Below, in pieces: positions 7,011 to 11,663 of a stretch of DNA of 11,663 nt. Under the pieces are notes generated by a model, which saw only the letters and a list, made by a program, of their open reading frames with translations, did not search any database and was not told the origin of the DNA. Location: positions 1 to 11,663 of the forward strand of contig PUNR01000030.1 in assembly GCA_003551805.1 (NCBI GenBank), in the 5' to 3' direction. Origin of the DNA: Loktanella sp. Lineage in GTDB: Bacteria > Pseudomonadota > Alphaproteobacteria > Rhodobacterales > Rhodobacteraceae. Made by a program: the position numbers and the translations under genes. Position 1 is the stretch's first letter, and each line of letters starts with the position of its first letter.

Positions 7011-9836
7011 ATGTCCCTTGACCAACCCGCGCTTGACACATCGCCCCATGTCTCGGACGAGGTGCGCAAGACGACCTGTTACATGTGCGCCTGCCGCTGC
7101 GGGATCAACGTGCATATGAAGGACGGCAAGGTCGCCTATATCGAAGGCAACCGCGACCATCCGGTCAACAAGGGCGTGCTTTGCGCCAAAGGCAGCGCAG
7201 GCATCATGCAGCACAACGCCCCGTCCCGCCTGCGCGCGCCTTTGCGCCGTGTCGGTGAACGCGGGTCTGGTGAATTCGAGGAAATCAGCTGGGAAGAAGC
7301 CCTGCAAACCGCCACCGACTGGCTGGCGCCGATCCGCGAAAAGCACCCAGAAAAGCTGGCGTTCTTCACAGGCCGCGACCAGTCGCAATCTTTCACCAGT
7401 TTCTGGGCGCAAGGGTTCGGCACACCGAATTACGCAGCCCATGGCGGGTTCTGTTCGGTCAACATGGCGGCGGCAGGCATCTACACGATGGGCGGGGCTT
7501 TCTGGGAATTCGGCCAGCCCGACTGGGACCATACCAAACTGTTCATGCTGTTCGGCGTCGCCGAAGACCACGACAGCAACCCGATCAAGATGGGCATTGG
7601 CAAGCTAAAGGCGCGCGGCGCACGGATGATCGGCGTGAACCCGATCCGCACCGGATATAACGCCGTCGCCGATGATTGGGTCGGTATCACGCCGGGCACT
7701 GACGGGCTGTTCATTCTGGCGCTGGTGCATTGCCTGATGCAGGCGGGCAAGGTCGATCTGGACTATCTGGCGCGGTTCACCAATGCCTCTGTGCTGGTGA
7801 ACGAAGACCCAAAATCCGACCAGTTCGGCCTGTTCCTGCGCGACGATCAGGGTCAGCCGCAGGTCATCGACCGGCGCACCGGCACGCTCGCTCCATGGAA
7901 CGGCCAAGGCGTGGAACCAGACCTTGCCGCCACGCACCGTGCCGCAGGCATCACGCACCGCCCTGTTTTTCACCTGATGGCTGACCGCTATCTTGACGCA
8001 TCTTATGCGCCCGAGGCTGTGGCAGACCGCTGCGGGATCCCTGCCAGCCGCATCCGCGCGATTGCCGCCGATCTGGCGCGTGTCGCCTTTGACGAGGCGA
8101 TCAGCCTTGATCGGGAATGGACCGATTTTCGTGGAAAAAAGCACAAGGAAATGATCGGCCGCCCCGTCAGTTTCCACGCCATGCGCGGCATTTCCGCTCA
8201 TTCCAACGGCTTCCAGACCTGCCGCGCGCTGCATATGCTGCAAATCATCCTTGGCGCTGTCGAAACCCCCGGCGGCATGCGGTTCAAACCGCCCTACCCC
8301 AAACCCGCGACGGCCCATCCCAAACCGCATGGCAAAGTGACACCCGGTGCCGCGCTGGACGGCCCGCATCTGGGCTATGTGCAAGGCCCCGAAGACCTGC
8401 TTTTACACGATGACGGCACCCCTAAACGCATCGACAAGGCATTTTCATGGGAAAACCCGATGTCGGCGCATGGCCTGATGCATATGGTCATCAGCAACGC
8501 CCACGCAGGCGATCCCTACAAGATCGACACGCTGTTCATGTATATGGCGAACATGTCGTGGAATTCGTCGATGAACGTCGGCGGTGTGCACAAAATGCTG
8601 ACCGACAAGGATGAAAACGGCGATTACGTCATCCCCCGCATCATCTATTCCGATGCCTATTCCTCGGAAATGGTGGCCTACGCCGACCTGATCCTGCCCG
8701 ACACGACCTATCTGGAACGGCACGATTGTATCTCGCTCCTCGACCGCCCGATCTGCGAGGCGGACGGTGTCGCCGACGCGATCCGCTGGCCCGTGGTGGA
8801 ACCCGACCGCGATGTGCGCGGGTTCCAGTCAGTGCTCTGCGATCTCGGTGCGCGGCTTGGCCTGCCCGGTTTTGTCAATGACGATGGCAGTGCCAAATAT
8901 AAAGACTACGCCGATTACATCACCAACCACATCCGTCGCCCCGGCATCGGGCCGCTGGCCGGGTTCCGTGACGCAGATGGCAGCAGTGAAGGGCGCGGCA
9001 CCGCCAACCCCGATCAATTGCAAAACTACATCGACAATGGCGGCTTCTGGATCGCCCATGTCCCTGAAAACTGCGCCTATTATAAACCGTTCAGCGCCGA
9101 ATATCAGGACTGGGCCGTCAAAATGGGCTTTTACGACGTGGTCCAGCCCTATATCTTCCAGCTTTACGTCGAACCCCTGCGCAAATTCCAGGCCGCCGCC
9201 GAAGGCCGCGGCCACCGCCAGCCCCCCGATCACCTGCGCGGCCAGATCAAAGCGACGATGGACCCGCTGCCGATCTGGTATCCGCCGTTCGAGGACGGGC
9301 ACATCGACCCCGTCGAATACCCGATCCACGCGCTGACCCAACGACCGATGGCGATGTATCATTCATGGGGTAGCCAAAATGCATGGCTGCGGCAGATCCA
9401 CGGCCATAACCCGCTCTATGTACCGACCAAAATCTGGGAGGCCAACGGGTTCAAAGACGGCGACTGGGCGCGCGTCACCTCGGCGCATGGATCGATCACA
9501 GTACCAGTGGCGCATCAGGCGGCGCTGAACGAAAACACCATCTGGACATGGAACGCCATCGGCAAACGCAAAGGCGCATGGGCGCTGGACAAGGACGCAC
9601 CGGAAGCAACCAAGGGCTTCCTGCTCAACCACCTGATCCACGAACTGCTGCCACCGCGCGGCGACGGGCTGCGCTGGGCCAATTCCGATCCGATCACCGG
9701 ACAGGCCGCTTGGTTCGACCTGCGCGTAAAGATCGAAAAATCGGGGCTTCCGAACGAGGCGCAACCAATGATGCCCACGATCAAATCGCCGGTGCCCAAA
9801 GGCCCCAAAGATCTCGCATGGAAGGCGGGCCAATGA
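7011..9836 (+). CDS. soeA: SoeA, molybdopterin subunit of sulfite:quinone oxidoreductase
   Basis: A 941-residue molybdopterin oxidoreductase of the DMSO-reductase superfamily (PhsA/PsrA/SoeA branch). The N-terminal [4Fe-4S] motif is C23-x2-C26-x3-C30-x27-C58 in the TTCYMCACRCG region. C148 in HGGFCSVNMAAAG sits where the molybdenum-ligating cysteine is expected; this is inferred from position. The catalytic domain includes ADLILPDTTYLERHD, and the C-terminal guanine-dinucleotide-binding domain begins near residue 780 (MYHSWGSQNAWLRQIHGHNP). There is no twin-arginine or other signal peptide, so the enzyme should face the cytoplasm, as known for SoeABC and unlike periplasmic SorAB or PsrA. The role is oxidation of the sulfite released by Xsc to sulfate (EC 1.8.5.6), passing electrons to SoeB. 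Its linkage to xsc, soeB and soeC supports SoeA over thiosulfate or polysulfide reductase. It overlaps the next small ORF by four bases. Confidence 0.9.
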   Translation: MSLDQPALDTSPHVSDEVRKTTCYMCACRCGINVHMKDGKVAYIEGNRDHPVNKGVLCAKGSAGIMQHNAPSRLRAPLRRVGERGSGEFEEISWEEALQTATDWLAPIREKHPEKLAFFTGRDQSQSFTSFWAQGFGTPNYAAHGGFCSVNMAAAGIYTMGGAFWEFGQPDWDHTKLFMLFGVAEDHDSNPIKMGIGKLKARGARMIGVNPIRTGYNAVADDWVGITPGTDGLFILALVHCLMQAGKVDLDYLARFTNASVLVNEDPKSDQFGLFLRDDQGQPQVIDRRTGTLAPWNGQGVEPDLAATHRAAGITHRPVFHLMADRYLDASYAPEAVADRCGIPASRIRAIAADLARVAFDEAISLDREWTDFRGKKHKEMIGRPVSFHAMRGISAHSNGFQTCRALHMLQIILGAVETPGGMRFKPPYPKPATAHPKPHGKVTPGAALDGPHLGYVQGPEDLLLHDDGTPKRIDKAFSWENPMSAHGLMHMVISNAHAGDPYKIDTLFMYMANMSWNSSMNVGGVHKMLTDKDENGDYVIPRIIYSDAYSSEMVAYADLILPDTTYLERHDCISLLDRPICEADGVADAIRWPVVEPDRDVRGFQSVLCDLGARLGLPGFVNDDGSAKYKDYADYITNHIRRPGIGPLAGFRDADGSSEGRGTANPDQLQNYIDNGGFWIAHVPENCAYYKPFSAEYQDWAVKMGFYDVVQPYIFQLYVEPLRKFQAAAEGRGHRQPPDHLRGQIKATMDPLPIWYPPFEDGHIDPVEYPIHALTQRPMAMYHSWGSQNAWLRQIHGHNPLYVPTKIWEANGFKDGDWARVTSAHGSITVPVAHQAALNENTIWTWNAIGKRKGAWALDKDAPEATKGFLLNHLIHELLPPRGDGLRWANSDPITGQAAWFDLRVKIEKSGLPNEAQPMMPTIKSPVPKGPKDLAWKAGQ

Positions 9837-9949
9837 CCAAACGCCAGATCATGCTTTTGATCGCGGTTTTCGTGATACTCACCCTTGGCAGCTTCATCTG
9901 GTTCATCGCCACATGGGACCCCGCCCTGCGCGCGCCCGTTGGACAATAA
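9833..9949 (+). CDS. 38-residue single-helix membrane protein between soeA and soeB
   Basis: A short ORF beginning at ATG 9833, which overlaps the soeA stop (ATGA, 9833-9836), and ending at TAA 9947-9949. GGAAGG (9820-9825), seven bases before the ATG, is one of the best ribosome binding sites in the window and lies within the soeA coding end. The product starts MTKRQIMLLI with a basic N-terminus, has one hydrophobic stretch at residues about 6-27 rich in Ile/Leu/Val/Phe, and ends in a short tail (WDPALRAPVGQ). Net charge suggests the N-terminus stays in the cytoplasm. I recognise no family. By its place inside the soe genes and its form, like other small single-helix subunits of respiratory complexes (CydX, CcoQ), it may associate with SoeC or help assembly; that is inference. 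A chance ORF is possible, but the start context argues against it. Confidence 0.62.
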   Translation: MTKRQIMLLIAVFVILTLGSFIWFIATWDPALRAPVGQ

Positions 9950-9970
9950 CGCCATGCCCCTGCATCGTCC

Positions 9971-9996
9971 GAGTAAAAATATCCCCGCCGGAGGCC
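9971..9996 (-). repeat. Probable Rhodobacterales intergenic repeat / terminator-like element (minus orientation)
   Basis: Read on the minus strand this stretch has a GC-rich CCTCCGGCGGGG core followed directly by ATATTTTTAC. From memory, CCTCCGGCGGGGATATTT-like sequences recur many times in intergenic regions of Rhodobacter and roseobacter genomes. The core can form only a weak stem (four pairs including a G-U), followed by the T-rich tract, so it resembles a terminator for minus-strand transcription. It occupies the 93-bp gap (9950-10042), the one loose joint in the soe genes. Only one copy is in the window, so the repeat claim rests on recall. Confidence 0.4.
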
Positions 9997-10042
9997 GCGT
10001 ATTTCGCCAGAAATGCGCGACACCAGAACCAAGGCCAACCGC

Positions 10043-10804
10043 ATGACACAACTGCCCAAGCAAACCGCCAAGAAACTCGGCCTTGTGATTGATCTGGACA
10101 CCTGCGTCGGCTGCCATGCCTGCGTGATTTCATGCAAAGGCTGGAACACCGAAAACTACGGCGCGCCGCTGTCGGATCAGAATGCCTATGGCGCCGATCC
10201 GTCCGGTACGTTCCTCAACCGCGTCCATTCCTACGAGGTGCAGCCCGAACAAGGCACCGCACAGCTGATCCATTTTCCCAAATCCTGCCTGCATTGCGAA
10301 GATGCACCCTGCGTCACCGTCTGCCCGACCGGTGCCAGCTATAAACGTGTCGAAGACGGCATCGTGCTGGTCAATGAGAATGACTGCATCGGTTGCAGCC
10401 TTTGCGCCTGGGCTTGCCCTTATGGTGCGCGCGAACTGGATGCAAAAGAAGGCGTGATGAAGAAATGCACGCTTTGCGTCGACCGGATCTATAACGAAAA
10501 CCTGCCCGAGGAAGACCGCGAACCCGCTTGCGTGCGCACTTGCCCTGCCGGTGCGCGGCATTTCGGTGATCTCGGCGATCCCGATTCTGACGTGTCGCTG
10601 TTGGTCGCCGCACGCGGCGGTTTCGATCTGATGCCGGAACAAGGCACAAAGCCGGTGAACAAATACCTGCCGCCCCGCCCCAAGGACGTTATGCCCGAAT
10701 TTGACGTGCTGGCACCATTCCTTGAACCCGTCGCCACCACCGGCACGGGCTTTGCGCATTGGTTGGACAAGACGCTATCCGCCCTGCCCGGAGGGTCGAA
10801 ATAA
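10043..10804 (+). CDS. soeB: SoeB, four-cluster iron-sulfur subunit of sulfite:quinone oxidoreductase
   Basis: A 253-residue ferredoxin-like electron-transfer subunit of the DmsB/PsrB type. Sixteen cysteines form four [4Fe-4S] sites: C21-C24-C27-C31, C82-C85-C90-C94, C115-C118-C121-C125 and C142-C145-C163-C167, in the classic interleaved arrangement of such subunits. The ending is a proline-rich tail (PPRPKDVMPEF and after). It has no signal peptide, agreeing with a cytoplasmic SoeA, and relays electrons from SoeA to the membrane subunit SoeC. I chose ATG 10043, which has AAGG (10031-10034) eight bases before it and gives MTQLPKQTAKKLGLVIDLD. The in-frame ATG at 10013 would add ten unconserved-looking residues, and its only GGAGG (9990-9994) is 18 bases away and part of a repeat-like element. 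The stop overlaps the soeC start by one base (TAATG). Confidence 0.9.
   Translation: MTQLPKQTAKKLGLVIDLDTCVGCHACVISCKGWNTENYGAPLSDQNAYGADPSGTFLNRVHSYEVQPEQGTAQLIHFPKSCLHCEDAPCVTVCPTGASYKRVEDGIVLVNENDCIGCSLCAWACPYGARELDAKEGVMKKCTLCVDRIYNENLPEEDREPACVRTCPAGARHFGDLGDPDSDVSLLVAARGGFDLMPEQGTKPVNKYLPPRPKDVMPEFDVLAPFLEPVATTGTGFAHWLDKTLSALPGGSK
10790..10795 (+). promoter_or_regulatory. Ribosome binding site for soeC
   Basis: GGAGGG within the soeB coding end lies eight bases before ATG 10804 and confirms the overlapping TAATG start of soeC. Confidence 0.75.
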
Positions 10805-11663
10805 TGCATCCGGCACCATCAGTCATCATCTTCACGACGTTTTCGGGCCTGGGCTTTGGCCTGCTGTTCTGGCTTGGTATCGGGGCGATTACGCCGGTCG
10901 GCTGGATGGCGTTCATATGGTTCACCATCGCCTATCTGGCGGCGGTCGGGGGGCTTCTGGCCTCGACCTTCCATCTCGGTCGCCCAGAACGCGCAATCAA
11001 GGCGTTCAAACAATGGCAGACCAGCTGGCTATCGCGCGAAGGTATCTGCGCCGTCGCCACCCTGCTGGTCATGGCGGTCTATGGCGCGGGGTTGGTATTT
11101 TTCGGCACCGCCTTGCCGCTATTGGGCTGGATTGGGGCGTTGGGCGCACTGGCGACGATCTTCACGACATCGATGATCTATGCGCAGCTCAAAACCGTGC
11201 CACGCTGGCGGCACTGGACGACACCGGTCATGTTCCTGACCCTGTCCATTGGCGGCGGTGCCTTGCTCGCGGGGCAAGTGACCGAAGCCGTGGTGCTTCT
11301 GGTTCTGGCGGGGGCGTTACAGATTTACGCTTGGGTCACAGGCGATACACGTCTGGCGCGGTCGGGCACCGATATGGCAAGCGCCACAGGTCTGGGGCAC
11401 ATCGGCACGGTCCGCGCGTTTGAGCCGCCCCATACCGGCACCAATTACCTGATGCGCGAATTCATCCATGTGGTCGGGCGCAAGAATGCCGCAACCTTGC
11501 GGGCGATTGCTTTGGTGTTCGGTTTCGTCCTGCCGGTCGTGTTCCTGCTTTTGCCCTTCAGCCACATCTGGGGCGGGCTGGCACTGGTCAGTCATATTCT
11601 GGGCGTCCTTGCGCTGCGCTGGCTCTTCTTTGCGCAGGCCGAACATGTCGTAGGGCTCTATTA
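10804..11663 (+). CDS. soeC: SoeC, membrane anchor subunit (DmsC family), 3' end cut by window
   Basis: The frame opens at ATG 10804 and stays open to the last base, giving 286 complete codons; only a few residues and the stop seem to be missing. It is a polytopic membrane protein of the DmsC family with about eight hydrophobic helices, for example residues 7-29, 33-53, 81-105 and 106-124. Family blocks are MHPAPSVIIFTTFSGLGFG at the N-terminus, STFHLGRPERAIKAF (54-68), QTSWLSREG (72-80), TTSMIYAQLKTVPRW, and a final RWLFFAQAEHVVGLY that matches the usual DmsC-like ending. SoeC anchors SoeAB on the cytoplasmic side of the inner membrane and passes electrons to the quinone pool. Translation is probably coupled to soeB through the TAATG overlap. 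Confidence 0.9.
   Translation, partial: MHPAPSVIIFTTFSGLGFGLLFWLGIGAITPVGWMAFIWFTIAYLAAVGGLLASTFHLGRPERAIKAFKQWQTSWLSREGICAVATLLVMAVYGAGLVFFGTALPLLGWIGALGALATIFTTSMIYAQLKTVPRWRHWTTPVMFLTLSIGGGALLAGQVTEAVVLLVLAGALQIYAWVTGDTRLARSGTDMASATGLGHIGTVRAFEPPHTGTNYLMREFIHVVGRKNAATLRAIALVFGFVLPVVFLLLPFSHIWGGLALVSHILGVLALRWLFFAQAEHVVGLY

Noticed and set aside
9939..9949. TTGGACAATAA at the end of the 38-residue ORF, resembling the putative TauR half-site; a similar TTGGACAAG occurs in soeB near 10763.
   Set aside because: Only the TTGGAC core matches, each copy is single and lies in coding sequence, and there is no phased partner.
10013..10042. ATG 10013 as the soeB start.
   Set aside because: The nearest GGAGG is 18 bases upstream and belongs to the repeat-like element, and the ten added residues do not resemble SoeB/DmsB N-termini; ATG 10043 is better placed.
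9954..10046. A 30-codon ORF beginning at ATG 9954, five bases after the small membrane ORF, with its TGA overlapping the soeB start (ATGA).
   Set aside because: It has only a weak GGAC as ribosome binding site, a low-complexity Pro/Arg-rich product, and its coding sequence runs through the repeat-like element. Probably a chance frame, though it could be a coupling leader for soeB.

Overview
The window is a single-strand (+) gene cluster for dissimilating the C2 sulfonate taurine, followed by a cytoplasmic sulfite-oxidising enzyme. The GC-rich codon use and the gene order (tpa-tauR-xsc-exporter-pta-ackA-soeA-soeB-soeC) suggest an alphaproteobacterium of the Rhodobacteraceae/Roseobacter type. 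This is an inference from family recognition and synteny; there is no rRNA or other marker in the window.

Layout. Positions 1-846 hold the C-terminal part of taurine:pyruvate aminotransferase (Tpa), cut by the left edge. A 60-bp gap with a large imperfect palindrome leads to tauR (907-2358), a MocR-type GntR/aminotransferase regulator. A 103-bp gap (2359-2461) carries three direct repeats at exact 23-bp steps and leads to xsc (2462-4234), sulfoacetaldehyde acetyltransferase. A compact run follows: a TauE/SafE-type exporter (4237-4980), pta (4977-5930) and ackA (5927-6988). The joints are a 2-nt gap and two ATGA overlaps. After 22 bp come soeA (7011-9836), a 38-codon single-membrane-helix ORF overlapping the soeA stop (9833-9949), a 93-bp gap with a repeat-like element, soeB (10043-10804), and soeC (10804 to the right edge, essentially complete but cut before its stop).

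How it works together. Tpa moves the taurine amino group to pyruvate, giving sulfoacetaldehyde and alanine. Xsc cleaves sulfoacetaldehyde with phosphate to acetyl phosphate and sulfite. Pta turns acetyl phosphate into acetyl-CoA, or AckA turns it into acetate plus ATP. The toxic sulfite has two outlets encoded in the same run: export by the TauE/SafE protein, and oxidation to sulfate by SoeABC with electrons going to the quinone pool. TauR is the expected taurine-responsive activator. The two gaps flanking its gene share a ten-base motif (consensus YTGGMCYTRA, with one weaker copy) that I propose as its binding site.

The core pathway is well known and I see no wholly new system. The less ordinary features are the 38-residue membrane ORF inside the soe cluster, the two contrasting arrangements of the putative TauR sites (inverted and overlapping the tauR ribosome binding site; direct and regularly phased before xsc), the short divergent acetate kinase, and the probable repeat element in the one loose joint of the soe genes. 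No genes on the minus strand, RNA genes, insertion sequences or CRISPR arrays were recognised. No stretch over 300 bases lacks a gene.
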